Shown: positions 20,577-34,076, counted from the first letter of the stretch. The stretch: DNA of 64,000 nucleotides from Acanthochlamys bracteata (GCA_019914995.1 CM034133.1:9442495-9506494); one strand, 5' to 3'. Notes: generated by a model from the letters alone, not told the origin. Made by a program: numbers and translations.

Positions 20577-23500
20577 CTATCGGCGCATTAGACGATGTCT
20601 TTCTCGTTTGCGGAAGCGGTCCAGCATGAACTCATCAGTAGCAGCTTGTCTTTGTCCAGAAGGATCCTTATTAGTTCCCTCTGTAGTTTTAGATCTCTCC
20701 CTGTCAGCTTGTGCACCTCGATCTTTGTACAATTCTGGATGATCTGAATTAACAGAAAGAAGCACATCCATTAAGCTTGGGAACTTGTAAACTAATCAAC
20801 AAATACAGCACCAAGAAAAAGTATACACTTTGGTAGTTATATTATGAACACATGAGGTTGAAATACAGACACAGAAAAGGATGAATCTTCTTCATCCCAT
20901 GGGCATGGACAGAAGAACTTTAGTCTTACTATTAACGTTCCTGGACTAGAAAAAAAATGTCAAACAGAACCCTCATACAAGTTTCAGTGTTCTATAAGCA
21001 TGCAATATTACAGCTATGATATAAGGTTTTGGCGAAAATTTATGAAATACTTATACTTGCTGCATAAACATCAAGATCACTTATGCAGTAACTGATAAAG
21101 TAGAAGGTGAACCTTCTTACTTTATAGTCCTTTATGTTGCAGAAAAGCAGGTTTTTGGCCATTAAGCTGTATTTAACTTTTGCATCTGATGGATTCCAAA
21201 CGACAACCTTCCAACCAGTTCCAGTCAATAACAGTATAGTAAATAACTTGCATTTACAGAAGCAATGTACTATGTGGAAATTCTTTGGAGATGTACTATA
21301 GTAGCCTTCAGAACTGCCTCACCATATTCATGAGTAAAGACATTTCCTAATTAAGTTGGAAATATGCATGCATTTGCTTTTGAGTGTTAGGACTATAAGA
21401 TGCATCTCTGTGATGGAGAGAAAACAAAAAATAATTACCAAACCTTTTCGAAGTTTTTCAGCAAAATCTCGTCCTCGCTGGAAATAATCAGCACTGTAAC
21501 TTGAAGGGATGATAATATCAGACTTTGCTTTAGCACTAAGACGCTTCTCTTGCAGAAGCTTCTTTGCAGCTTCTGTTTCTTCAATATTCTTTAACTTGTA
21601 TCTGCAAATACAAAGAGATAGCAAATTTTTTCAACAGTACACTGAACTTTATCCAACAGTAGTAGCTTAAGTAAAACACAGAGCAACTGGCAGCATAGTT
21701 AACCTGGAATTGATGATTATTATAGTATATAACACCTTATTCAAGACAAACTCCACAATCATAGCCAGCTTAAAATAGTCTAGGTAGAGAGCCTAGTAGA
21801 ACAAAACAACATTATGTCTTTCTTGAAAATAAAAGCTAATACAGATGCAAAACCTCTAATAACAAGCTTATATTGCAAGCACAACTTACCAGCATTTACA
21901 ATAGGGAAATGGTTTTTGTCCTAAAACAGCAAAACGAGATAAACAGCCAAGGTTTAATCTGTTGGACTTAAAAGAAGTGGTAGATCATTCATCAAAAGGC
22001 CAGAGCTTATGCTCTTAAATGACTTCTACTACAGCAAAACGCAACCACTTATTTTTAAACAAAATGTGTACACGCAAAATGGTTTTAAGCAATTATGTTT
22101 GTTATTAGCAGAAATCCCAATTACCAAACCTCTCAGTTGGCTTCATGTTTGTATCTAAATTCAAATTCCTCGATGAGAATATTAAGGACAAAAGGTAACG
22201 CATACTCTAGAGGCAGCTGAACCTCTGCTATCCCTGTGGTCCACTGTGTCGAACTTTCCTCTGAGTTCCTCTTCTTCACCTAAAATTAAACAACAACAAA
22301 AAAAAAGCAAATCAACTAAAGCCTCTTTCAGAGATGCAATCAATAGGCAAAATAGTCATCCTTCATTGAAATCCTAGCTTGCCCTGACCTTAAGGTTCTC
22401 TGGAATGACATAAAGCTCTTCCATAGGGTCATGGTCCTCTCTTTCTGCAGCATCAATGTTCTTGCCTCTCCTCTTTGCTAGCTCTTGCTCCACATATTTG
22501 ACCCTTCACAATAATGAACAATCACCAGCACATTAAGGCAATTTATCCATGGTTGAATTCTTGAATCACACAAGAAGCATTGTGCAATATACATATTATA
22601 GCTGAGTACACTTTTACAACCTCCGATTAGATCAATAGATTACTAAGCGATTCCAGATTATATCTATTTTAGTATGACATGTAACTCCGCTTGCGTTATT
22701 GACAAGAAGAATTCACTCTCCATAATTGATGAAATGATATACATGACGTACGCCATAAATTGGACGCTTTAAGATGTAGACAAGGAATGCGTAATTTAGT
22801 GCATACATGTTGGGGTCCTCGATGGTGACAGCAGTCTCCTGGGCAAATGTGTCCTGGAGAACCAAATCATCCTTCTCATCGCCTTCTGCACCACTTTTAT
22901 CCCCTCGGCTCCTAGGTGTGGTCACGCCTCTACCAACAGCTACATTAGCAGCAGTAGAAAAGGCAGGGATGCCTGGCTTCCGCTCCCGCAGCCTCTGGAG
23001 AAATTTAACCTCCTCCAACACCAACCTGCATAATTATAAAAACATAGAAAGCACATGACAATCATAGAAAGAAGAACTGCATCAAGAATGATACAAAAAA
23101 AAACTACAGAACTAAACTCTTGCTTAATCCATACCTTCATCAAGTAAATCACAAATTACAAATGCTAAGTTTGCAATAAGTTACCCAGAAGCACAGTACT
23201 AAATATCTTATACTAGCACTTTCTCCAATAAAATCATGAATAATGTTGCTATATTTCCAAAGAAAACTTAAGAGTTCTAGTGGGCGAACTAAAGTTATTA
23301 ATCAAGACAAAACCAACACCTACAAATCGAATCTCCAAAGAAATTTCTTTATTCAATCATGCAAAAAAAAAAAAAACAAAATTCAGAACTAAAAATCTAA
23401 AAATTTCGATAAATAAGAAGAATCAAAGCAGCTAATTTTCACAACAAATCAGATTTTTTAGGTTTTGAAGCACAAAAACCTCAAGGAAACCAATGCCCAC

Positions 23501-23710
23501 GAACGAACAACATCAAAGAAAACAAACCCACATTAAATGTCATCTAAAATCTGTACTATTTTAAGAAAAAAAGCCAATTACAACATTTGAAATCGAAAAA
23601 TATGCAAACCTTTCACTATCGAATGAATCTCACCTGCGGTCCTCTTCGTCCTCTGATGGTGCGTTTTCGTCTTCATCGTGCGCTCGCTTGCGGAAATTCT
23701 TCGCCGGCAT
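20577..23710 (-). CDS. C9orf78/Tls1-family (HCA59) spliceosome-associated protein
   Basis: Six exons: 23634-23710, 22807-23025, 22389-22503, 22206-22279, 21444-21601, 20577-20743; 269 residues. It starts MPAKNFRKRAHDEDENAPSE. Family landmarks are LEEVKFLQRLRERKPGI, IEDPNMVKYVEQELAKRRGK, GIAEVQLPLEYKLKNIEETE, ADYFQRGRDFAEKLRK and the basic end FMLDRFRKRERHRLMRR. Every junction restores frame (AG/G, AT/G, GA/A, G/AT). Animal C9orf78 is a late spliceosome component that contacts BRR2 and PRPF8, and fission yeast Tls1 affects splicing of telomere-silencing genes; the plant protein is probably nuclear with a similar role. The RR-rich ends look like nuclear localisation signals. One acceptor (GTGAAG/GGTC at 22504) is a weaker AAG site. 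Confidence 0.9.
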
Positions 23711-24404
23711 TTCCTTTCGATTCTGTTTTCGATTCGAAAGCTTCGATTTCTTTTTCTGTTTCAGAAAAAGGTTCGATTGAATTGAATGGAAGCAACTGAA
23801 GACAGTCGAGTGTCAAGAAACAAAGATAATTTTAGTGGATAGTTATCCGGGGACTGTTTTGGAACAATCAAAGTTGCTACTTTACTGTTCTTTAACATAT
23901 ATAAATTGTTTTGTTTAGTGTTTTGAAACATAAGGATTTTGATTCTTTTATTTAGTTTAATTATTCGAGTCGTTATTGGTGTGATTAAAATTGCTTTTTC
24001 ACAGTAACGCACAACGATTATGGCTTGAGAGGTATTTTGATTATACATGATCGTTTAAAATTTTACATCATATTCTAATTTCAAGCTTTTCCCAAAAAAA
24101 AAAAGACAAAAAACTGGGAAAGAAATTTATTATTTGGCCTTTTTTAAAAAATATTCGTCTACTCTTTTATGCACACCACACAAATCAAATCAACCATGTA
24201 AAAAAAGAGAACGGCTAAAAATAACACTACCTACAATTTCTCTCCTTCATCCAACTCCTTCATAAATACTCAAACCATTCAACAAAAAAAATTTGTGGGC
24301 ATACAATAAACTTCAATAAAAAAGAGAAGAGGGAGCTTGTAGTTTGTTGATCTCTCTCTCTCTTTTCACTTCATTAATTATCTAACAAATCCTTCACCAT
24401 CACC
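23711..24404. other. Divergent promoter region
   Basis: AT-rich spacer between the C9orf78-like gene and the Ole e 1-like gene. A CT-rich leader (CTCTCTCTCTC near 24352-24363) lies just upstream of the latter. No ORF. Confidence 0.4.
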
Positions 24405-24998
24405 ATGGCGAAGGCCATTGCCGGTCACCTCCTTGTCGCCACATGTGCCTTCACCGCTCTCTTCTGTGTTGCCGTTGCCGCAAGACCTACGTTCACCGTT
24501 TACGGTTATGTATATTGTGATACTTGCCGTGCCGGCTTCGAGACCAATGTCACTACTTACATTGAAGGTATGTTACATAATGATCTAAGTACGCATAAAT
24601 AGATACACATATATAGAAATATGTAACCTACTTTGGCTTGAATGAACTATTTAATGGACGGTGCAGGTGCAAAGGTAGGGATTGCATGCAAGCACTACGG
24701 ATCGGACGAGGTTGAGCACAAGCACGAGATCATCACCGGTCCCGGAGGGAAATACTCGGTGGAAATTGAGGACGACCACGAGGATGAGATATGTGAGGTT
24801 GTTCTTCTAGGTAGCCCTGTGCCGAGCTGCAGTGAGGTGCAACCTGGTCGTGACCGCGGTCGCGTGCTGCTCACTCAAAACAGTGGCATGACAAACAGAG
24901 CAAGGTACGCCAATGCCCTGGGGTACTTCCAGGACAAGCCCCTCCCCGTGTGCCCTGAGATCCTCAAGCAGTACACTCTCGAAGACGAGGAGATTTGA
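24405..24998 (+). CDS. Ole e 1-like (pollen allergen/extensin domain) secreted protein
   Basis: Exons are 24405-24567 and 24667-24998, giving 164 residues. A signal peptide (about 1-26, LLVATCAFTALFCVAVAA) precedes the Pollen_Ole_e_1 domain: FTVYGYVYCDTCRAGFETN, AKVGIACKHYG, GPGGKYSVEIEDDHEDEICE, VPSCSEVQPGRDRGRVLLTQ and a C-terminal PLPVCPEIL. Six cysteines match the family's disulphide set. There is one predicted N-glycosylation site (NVT). The donor GAAG/GTATGT and acceptor GTGCAG/GTGC fall inside a Gly codon. Family members are extracellular and linked to pollen tubes or wall development; the exact role is not known. It resembles pollen-specific protein C13-type members in layout. Confidence 0.9.
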
Positions 24999-24999
24999 T

Positions 25000-27926
25000 C
25001 ATTCTTCACAAATTAATTAACGTCGTGATCAACTTTAGCATATGCTTACGAATTTCAAGATTACCTAATAATTTCTCCACAACACATGGTGTTGGGTTGC
25101 CCACCCTATCTTCTTTGTCATGTATGTACGTATGTATTTGTATAATCTTCAATGAATAATAATGTTTATTAATTTGTTAACTAAATCAAAATCAATTATA
25201 GTATAATGTTATATGTTATAAAACAAAAGTAACAGATGATATGCGCAGTTACTTGTATGTTATGGAAACCATGTTAATATAAACCTAAATCCAATTTGAT
25301 GAAATCATAGCAAGCAAGTCCACGATCAGCTGCAGGTAGTCTATTGTTCATTCCAACATAACTACTTAACGGTAGTAATGAGCCAAAAAATCATTTGGAA
25401 CAAACATGCGTTAAGACAGTTGTGCTGCGAATCAGATTTCTTAGGCAGTTACTACATATCAATAGGCACCTGGCGAGCTATGCAAGCGAACAGACTTGGG
25501 AGCGATTCCCATACTGAAGAAGTGCATAGGGTAATTAGGCATGCAAATAGACCGGGAACTTAAGAAGAATAGTAATGTGGATTCTGTAAGGAATTTTAGA
25601 GAATCCATTTGTGAGATTCGTACGAGGAAAACATTTTTAGAGTAATCGCTAAAGATCCCCAATTTATAAGCCATTTTTATAATTGTTGAAATTCTAAAAT
25701 TAATTTTGATTATAATAATAATTAAAAATTATAATTAATAAATTATGGCGGATTAATGATTTCAACTGAAGTTATATAGATCATCACATAAAGAAGTCTC
25801 ATCTACAGATTACAGACAGTCATCTAATAACTAGCTATCTGCTTGCTACATATATACGGTATTTCTTTAAAAGTGCATGAACAGTAATCATAGGACAGAG
25901 ATCACACAGATAGAGGAGAATACAGTCACTTGACAGTCAGCTACTAGGTTGCTACCTATAGCAAAAATAGAGCACAGAAACAGAGCATTAGTGCGCAGAA
26001 ATAAAGCATTGGCAAAACAGAATAATCTTACGGAAGACAGCCAGCTACCTAATTATTGTCTCACTACTGAATGTATCAACAGTTAACTCAAACCATCATG
26101 ATCAGCATACACCTTTCAAAAATAGATTTAAGCACGTTATTGTTTTCATCTTGCTTCCAACTTTTTATCAGAATAAAAGCAACACACACACTATTGATCT
26201 AATAGAATATCAAATCATGATCAACACAAGTCTAGACAAATCGTGAAATATTGGAAGAAAACACAGAAAATGAGTTGTAGAACAGTGAGTTGAAAAAATA
26301 CTCCGCAAATTTTTAGATGTAGTTTGACAAGATTTTCTCATCCTTTTGAAGCCAAATTTTGAAGATTCACTGAGGAACATACTAGTTGCAAATTCATATC
26401 AAGAACCATAAAAAATTATAAGAATAAGAGATCAAGAATGCATAACAAATTACCATTATAACCGTACTCACTGATAGCACAGATATAAGTTTAAGATTCA
26501 TATTTCAATTTTTATATATGAAGAGTTCACTGATAAAGCAATAAGAAAAGATTGTCTACATTATTCACAAGTCAGTTGCAACCATATAACAATACATTAC
26601 ATTGAGCTATAAGAAAAAAATTATTAAGCACATTCTATGGAAGAACAATTTGGAGTACTAAAGCTGGAGCATGAAGGTGAACAACAAGCTTTAGAACTCA
26701 AACCAACTCAAGAGCTTCACCTGCTTATGGGAAGAACTTTCAGCAGATCAACAAATTCAATATGAGAGTCACCATCCAACTCAGCTTTCAAACAAGAAAA
26801 TAGAAAATAAGCTGCTGGGATCTATGCCAAATAAAAGAAGCCATATCAGCTGAGGCAGATGGGCAGCAGGAACAAGTTGGAAAAAGTCAAGCGGGTTTGA
26901 ATTTCTTTCTCCCTTGCGTTTAATGATGATGGAAAAGGTTACACTAAACTAGCTATATGAAATCATAAGGTAATAAAAAGATTGCTGGATATTTTCATCA
27001 ACAGCCATCAAAGAATGGGTGCTTCAATGCAGCAACGAGAAATTATTTCAAAATCTGCTGTCGATTGAGAGACTCCAACATACAGATTTGCAACGGAAAG
27101 ACATCAACAAGTTCTAATCTGCAAGTAGAAATGATATAAGAAGAAGATGAGTTGCAGAATAAAAAAAACACAAAGAAATACACTGAGCATTACACCGACT
27201 TAATTTCTAAAAGCAAAGAGTTCTCACTTTTGCTAATCATTTACTGAACATTCTTTGGCAGCTCTTTTTGATCATCTCAACTTGCTTATTTTAAGTTTAT
27301 TTCTCCCTTAAGATTGATCCTGTGCTTAATCTTATACTTTAAATTTCTATAAACTAGTTGTGAAGTGCTGAGAGCACTTGCGGGAGGAGCTCTACAGGAG
27401 GCTAGTAGGTGTTCACTGACTTTGTAACAAGATTAGCTATTCAGCTAGGAGACGTGTGTGTCTAATCGGTTGTGAAAGAGTTGTCTGGTGTAAGAAAATC
27501 TATAAGAGCAAGTGTGCTTGGTGAAGCACTTTGCTCTTAATGTGTGTAGCTTGTTAAAAATTTAGTGAGACTTCAGCTCTTGTAATAGAGCATCCGTAAA
27601 CATATGCAAAAAAAATTACTGAACCACGTAAATCTACTGAGTAGTTCTTATTTATTCTTAAACAGTCTTACTGCAATATAGCTCTGCTAATTTGTGATTG
27701 TTGAATTTATTCCGAGATTGCAATCATGTATTATAAAATTGTAACGCGTGACAAATATTAATTTATTGTCCGAATTTATCGTTTGAATACATTGCCGTAT
27801 TTCTAACAACCTTCGTAGTAAACTCTTCCGTACTCCGCAAAGATGGCAACAAGGCAAATTTTCTAATGGATTCGGCATCTTTTATCCGTTTTTTAGCAGG
27901 TTGGTATTATCTTTTAAGGAGCTTAA
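25000..27926. other. Long intergenic region, no gene recognised
   Basis: AT-rich non-coding DNA. Around 27355-27610 the text (GTTGTGAAAGAGTTGTCTGG, then AATTTAGTGAGACTTCAGC) is reminiscent of a copia-type LTR, but no partner copy or coding region was found. Confidence 0.3.
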
Positions 27927-28639
27927 GGGTATGTTTGGATATATGATTAAGAAATAAGAGTAATAAGATAGATTGAAAAAATAATAAGAGTACGGATAGG
28001 AAAGGATAACTATTTAACTTTACAACGTTTGGATATATAGCAAGAGTAATAAACCAACTCTGTAGATAAATAAATGAATAGTAACAGAAGTAAATTTTTT
28101 ATAAAAGACTCGAATGTCTTTTTTATTTATATTAATCTAATTTTTATTAATATAACTTTAAACTAATTTAATTAATATAACTTAAATTAATTTTATTAAT
28201 ATAACTTTTAGATTAATTTTTTATTTAATTTAAATTTTTTTATTAATGTTTGATATAATTTAGCAAAATTAAATAAAATTTTTTAGATTAAAAATTTGAT
28301 TATATAGTTTTATTATTTTTTCTATCAGCTAAAATTAATTAAACTTAAATAAATATTAAAATATAAATTATTATAATAAAAAATAACACATATTAATTAA
28401 AATAAATATTAAATAATTTAAAATAATTAAAATATAAAAGGACAAAAGGGAAAGCAAATTTGTTTCCTTTTATCACTATGTATACCTACCAATTTGGTAG
28501 ATATCATGAAACATGGTGAGGGATGGGGAATAATTCTCCTTCCCTTCTATTAATGAAATCAAAACAAATATGATTAACATAGTAAAATGCTTCACCATCA
28601 CCACCATTCACCATAAACAACCACAATCCAAATATATTC
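27927..28639. mobile_element. MITE-like element, 713 bp
   Basis: The left end GGGTATGTTTGGAT and the reverse complement of the right end, GAATATATTTGGAT, match at 11 of 14 positions, and TAA flanks both sides (27924-27926 and 28640-28642). TAA targets and a G-rich end are typical of PIF/Harbinger-derived MITEs. The interior is very AT-rich and non-coding. Confidence 0.55.
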
Positions 28640-29591
28640 TAAGGGTAATTTGGCATTTTGGCTTTACATTTTGCTTGCATTTTTATAAAAAAAATTTTCA
28701 TTTCTCAATAAATTTTTTATAATATTAAAAAAATTAAAATTTAAAAAATATAAATAAACTGTATATATAATTTTTATATCTATAATTTTTTTCATTTTTT
28801 AGTTAAATAATAAACTCATTTTTCGAAAATTTCACCAAAAATTACATTTGAAAAAATTACCTTATTTAAGCAACCCCAATTGGCCATTTAGTTATTTACA
28901 AGATTTTGATAATTTAAAACAGAAATAAGGAGAGGGTAAGAGTTTGATGCTTACGGGTTTGAACGAATACGTGTACCCATTCAAACGGGTACGGCTATCA
29001 CCTTCCAAGCAACTTGCAAGTACGAAACTTCTTAGAAATCCATTAAAACATTTGAAGAACTAAAAAAAGAGAAAATTTTAAATTGCAAATTGTTTGGAGA
29101 TGAAACTAAAATAATGCACGCATGACATGCGTAGTAACTTCTAGTTACTTACGGAAACGCTTATGATTTGTGATCATCCACCTCATGGTGGTGATATTAA
29201 CAATTTTTAATTAAAGTCGCCCCAAATTCATTGGTCTATGAAGTCATAAGCTTCGGTGAATTTAGAGTTAACGATAGATCTATTGGTCCAGAATAAGTTT
29301 TGGAGTTGACAAGAATATAACTTTTTAATTCACATATTATCTCTAAATGCAATTTGCCAACCTGATGAAATCATGAAAGTGCCATTAAATTCAATTCAAT
29401 TAGAGGGAAAACCGGAAAACGAGGTTGCACTCAGCAAACAAAAGTTTACAATCACCTTAAAAATCAGAAGAGAAGCAAACATACATGTACAGAAAATACC
29501 AAATGAAAAGCTTCCAAGCCACACAACAGATACATATGTACTTCCATATAGTTGGATAAAAGAAGGGATCGCAGCTCCGGGAGAGGCCAAT

Positions 29592-29861
29592 CTAGCTGTT
29601 CGACCTCTTAAGACGACTTATCGTTTCTTTTATGACCTTCAAGGGATATTCCTTGGTACGGCGGATCGTGTCGCGGCAAAATTCGTCGGCGGACCGCAGC
29701 CTTTCTCTATTTGGAAGAGGAAGAGGCTGTATATCTTCCGCTATAAGATCTCTATTTGGATGACAGACACCCGACCGGGCGTTCCAAACACTGTCGATGA
29801 TTTTTGTGACAGTAGGGCCGATAACCCAACCTGCCACCGCCAAGAGAATAATCTCCAGCAT
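29592..29861 (-). other. Uncertain 89-residue ORF, possible NLR N-terminal remnant
   Basis: The frame starts MLEIILLAVAGWVIGPTVTK and ends SRLKRSNS. The opening recalls the N-terminus of Rx-type coiled-coil resistance proteins, but no NB-ARC follows and the rest is not typical. A longer antisense ORF covers the same place. No promoter or splice support is visible, so it is at best a relic. Confidence 0.2.
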
Positions 29862-29929
29862 GGAAATTATAATTTGCCTAGTCTTACGATGTTAGCTACT
29901 TCGCCACCAAAGTGTTTGTGATTAGAGAC

Positions 29930-31605
29930 TTGACACTTGAGCAAAAACGTTAATTTGTCAACTATATATACAGGAAGATGCTGCAACTTCCTCGAAAACA
30001 AGCCCTTAGACTATGAGGTGACAAATTTTGATCCGATTCAAAAATTTGACTCAAAATCGAATGAAAAAATTAGATACGGATCAATTCTTAGCCGAGTTTG
30101 GGTCAAGTTCAGATCGACCCAAAAATAATTTGAAATTTTAAACGGTTCGAATCGGATTCAAATTGATCCGAAATTGACTCGTTTAACTATTTATACAATA
30201 TATATTATTTAATAATTACAAAATAATAGCAAAAAATTTGAATTTAATTTGTGTATATATATATTTTAATTTATCTTAATTTAACTAATTTTTATTTAAT
30301 TTATAATAATTTTTTTAAATATATTATAATTAATAATTTTTATATATTATTATATAAAATTAATATTTATTATTTTTATTTTAATAATTTTAATTATTAA
30401 ATGGGTCGATTCGAGTTTGATCCAATTATAAATAGATAAATTTAGGATTGAATAATTTTGATCCAATTATTATATACATCGATTCAAAATCGAACAAAAA
30501 ATTTGAGTTGTGACCCCTACGGGCCGTAGTTTGTGTTCATCAAGCTTTTTTTTTTTAAATTTTTATTTTTTAACTCACTTTAAAATAAAATAAATACAAA
30601 TATTTTGATTTAAATTTGTCAAATTTTATTTTTAAAATTTGAATTTTTAAATTAAATATTTACTTTTTAAATAAATAAAAAGATTAAACTGACTTTCAAA
30701 ATTTATTTTTATTAAATTTTATTTTTATCCAAAATATTTTTATAAATTCATTATTAATAATTTAGTTTATAAACTTGATAAACACGCCCCAGTGAGAACT
30801 TCTAAAAGATTCAGCAAGGTGTGAAAAATTAAGAGAAAAAAACGAAGTTGTGCCATTTAATAATTACAGTGCTGAACTTCTCTGCAGTTTACGATAACAT
30901 ATAATTTTGTATACAGAAATTCGTCCATCATGTTTAATCAGAGTAGTAAAATGTTTAGTTTATTAATTCGCCAACTAAATTAATAGTAATTATAATGTTA
31001 TACGTAGTTTTCCAGGAGACTATATTTTAAATGAACCAATTCGAATATAAGAGAACCCATTGCAGGGATAATATCTTTACTACATCTAACATTCCCTTCC
31101 CTCTCGGTGACAATTCATGCAACATTGGTCTATCGTCGGAAATATTTAAAATATATTTAAAAATACTTAAAAAGATTCTAAAACATACGTACACTTTTAT
31201 TTTATTTCTAAAACAAATTTTACTTTAGTTACTTAAAAAATAATCACATATATAATAATAAAATTTTATAATATAAAATTTTTGTTATATTAACTAAACT
31301 TTTAAATAAATTTATAAAATTTGTTAAAAAATTTATTTAAAATGTGAAGTATGTTTATCGAACGAATTTTTAGATAAAGCATCGTAAGTTACTCCAATGA
31401 GTGCCTATGTCTAAGCGATTGCAAAACCCAAACCTTGTCTGGATGCATATGGTATCAAACCGATCCAGTTAGAAATTCAGACACGTCTACGCACAAACCG
31501 ACTCAACCAAAAGCTAAGGTAACAAATACCAAGAGCAACATTATAATAGAAGAGCCAACGAAAACCTTATCATCCCAATCTCTCAGAGCACCCTAAACAG
31601 TACTA
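29930..31605. other. AT-rich intergenic DNA with repeats, upstream of ferredoxin C2
   Basis: About 30020-30520 contains many GATTCAAA/GATCCGA-type short motifs typical of a decayed repeat. A MITE-like element follows at 30528-30790. No coding region until the ferredoxin C2 start. Confidence 0.35.
30528..30790. mobile_element. MITE-like element, about 260 bp
   Basis: The left end GTGTTCATCAAGCTTT pairs with the reverse complement of the right end, GTGTTTATCAAGTTT, as terminal inverted repeats. The interior is AT-rich and non-coding. No clear target duplication was seen. Confidence 0.45.
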
Positions 31606-34043
31606 ATGACCGTGACCGTGGAACTCAACTTCCTCAATAGCAGCAGAACTGCTCTCTCATCTCCGCTCACTTTCTCTTCGTCTTCATCTTCTTCTTCCTT
31701 TTGTTTAGGGAAGAAGAAGGTTAACAGAATCCAAGCAGCAGCAACATCAAGTCAAACTACTGAAGCAGCAACATCCTCTTCAGCTGCTTCAACAACTTCA
31801 TCTTCTTCCTCGTCGAGTGTGAAGAGTCACAGAGTGACTGTTCACGATAGACAGAGGGGAGTAGTTCACCAGTTTGTCGTCCCCGAGGTGAGTTTCTTGT
31901 TTGTTTGTTTTTTTTTTGGTTCAATTATCTTCTTTCCTGATTTCTGAATATTTTGCTCGTATAGAATGTTGCACACTTGATTAATTGAGTAACTTGACTT
32001 GCTTCAGAATTCGTGTTATTGAAAAACAAATTAAACACTTTCAGTAGGGAGATTCCAACGTCTTTTTTTTTTTTTGCCTATGAAAATGGCAGTACCATCA
32101 TATTAGGATAAGATTAAGTTTGTCCCCAATCGTGGAGATTTTAAATTATGATGTTTTTTTGAGAATATGCTATTCTAGCTATTTCATTTGATTTTGAGGG
32201 GAAAACATATAATCAAATAAAATTAAGACTTTGATTTTTCTTAAGAATTAAAATAAAATCTATACGGGAAGCTACTTCAAAAGTATCAGAGCCAGGTTTC
32301 AATCCCGGGACCTATGGATTATGTGCCCACCATGCTCCTGCGGCGCCACTCTAATTTATTGATAACTATTCTTAAAAGCTAAGTCTTGTTCGTGAAGCAA
32401 CTAGGGTGTTGTAATGTTGTAAGAAAGGATTTTTTGGTTAGACAAAACTGTTCCCATATTTGTCAAATAATGCTTGTTTGTTGAAGTTCATTATTTATAG
32501 ATAATTCAGTCTTATAGGAGATGTGACAGTGTCAATTGAAGTGTATTATTTTTCTATTTGAAGTTGAGAGTCGAGAATTTTAGTAACTTTCAGCATTGGA
32601 GATGCTTTTGAGGTGATATTCATTTGGTTTAGGGGGTTATTGTTAAGGGGATAGTTTACTCTGAAAGCAGTCTATCTTGTTAATTGCTACTTTGTTCATG
32701 CTACAATTAGGTACTGTATCAGAGACGAATTCCCTTAAGGTGTATGTCATTGTTTTCGACTTTTTAAGAGCCTTGATTGTAGAAGTCTCTTTGGCGAAAC
32801 TGATCCAATGTGGATTGTTTTCAATCATGTGAAAGCTCTCCAGCTAGTATCCTGAAATCAGATCCAAGTCCATATTGTGTTTGTTACTTGATGAGTCAAC
32901 CGTTACATCATTGCTGTGCTTCCTAAGACAACAAAGAAGTATGTGTTTTATATCTGAGGCAATTGTCTTCGCTTGCAGGACCAGTACATTCTACACACAG
33001 CCGAGTCCCAAAACATTTCGCTTCCTTTTGCTTGCAGGCATGGTACGGATCCAATTAAGTAAATTCCTACAGTTGCTGTCTATTCACATATTCATCATCT
33101 TGCAGGATTTCCTTTGATTGCTTCCATAGGTTTCAAAAGTTGTAATTTAAAGTATGAGGGTAAAATCTAGATTATGAGTGCTCCCTGTAGAACCAATCAT
33201 CAGATCCTTCTCAAGAAGACAACATTTAGGATAAGCCTGATGGCTAAGAAGATCGAAGATCTAAGATATATGTATAATCTTTCTAGTAGGGACTTTAATT
33301 ACTTGATTCAAACTGTCGATTGAAAATTGAGCTTTGTTACTTTATATACTCTCTTGAGCAGGTTGCTGTACAAGCTGTGCTGTTAGAGTTAAGTCAGGAC
33401 AAATAAAACAGCCAGAGGCACTTGGCATATCAGCAGAATTAAGAGACAAGGTTAGATTCTAGTACTTAACAAAAGAAGTACTCGGCATGTAGCATTTCAT
33501 ATGGTTCAAGTAGCTAATCTTCTTATTTTTACAATTCCGAGAATCGCTAAATGGATCACAACCTAAGTTAAACAATATAAGCTGCTATATAGAATGGCAT
33601 ATTATGATGACTGATAAGTAAATTGACACATTCCAGGGTTATGCATTGCTATGTGTTGGCTATCCAACTTCTGATTTAGAAGTTGAAACGCAAGATGAGG
33701 ATGAGGTAAAATTTTAATCGGCTTAAAGCCTTCTAAGGTCTTCCTGAATCAGATCATTCTCCTACTCTGACTAGCAAAGGTTTAGCTATTACTAAATATC
33801 TTAATATTTTGCAGGTCTATTGGCTCCAATTCGGACGATTCTTTGCCAGAGGTCCCATAGTAAGTTTCTTATCCTACTAATGACATCTAATAACACATCC
33901 ATTACTCTCAGTTATATCTCTGGCTTCCCGTGAGCTAATAGCAATGTAAATGGCAAGTATTGATTGACCAAGTGAAATTTGTCCAATACTTGTAACAGGA
34001 GAGGGATGACTATGCACTAGAGCTGGCCATGGGTGATGAGTAA
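31606..34043 (+). CDS. FdC2: Ferredoxin C2, chloroplast 2Fe-2S protein
   Basis: Six exons: 31606-31887, 32979-33042, 33362-33450, 33637-33705, 33815-33859, 33999-34043; 197 residues. The Ser/Thr-rich N-terminus (about 1-75) is a plastid transit peptide. The plant-type ferredoxin domain starts HRVTVHDRQRGVVHQFVVPE and has the cluster ligands in ACRHGCCTSC (Cys113, 118, 121) and LLCVGYP (Cys151). The tail YWLQFGRFFARGPIERDDYA is the C-terminal extension characteristic of FdC2 rather than photosynthetic ferredoxin. FdC2 in Arabidopsis and rice affects chlorophyll content and photosynthetic electron use. Five introns, all with normal GT-AG sites, are in phase. Intron 1 (about 1.1 kb) hosts a tRNA-like sequence on the other strand. 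Confidence 0.93.
32284..32355 (-). tRNA. Degenerate initiator tRNA-Met-like sequence (CAT)
   Basis: Seventy-two bases on the minus strand, in intron 1 of ferredoxin C2, align along their whole length with plant initiator tRNA-Met: ATTAGAG/CTCTGAT acceptor stem, GTGGCGC D region, GTGGGCACATAATCCAT anticodon arm with CAT, and CCGGGATTGAAACCTGG T arm. Stems still pair, using several G-U wobbles, but the D stem has a C-A mismatch, the invariant T-loop C is T, and the anticodon stem has drifted. It is more likely a tRNA pseudogene than a working gene. Confidence 0.6.
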
Positions 34044-34076
34044 ATGCTTCCAGAAAACCAAGACTACCTTTTTAGC

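Noticed and set aside
29373..29921. Plus-strand ORF of 182 codons
   Set aside because: Its composition is not family-like, there is no promoter or splice support, and it overlaps an equally doubtful antisense ORF.
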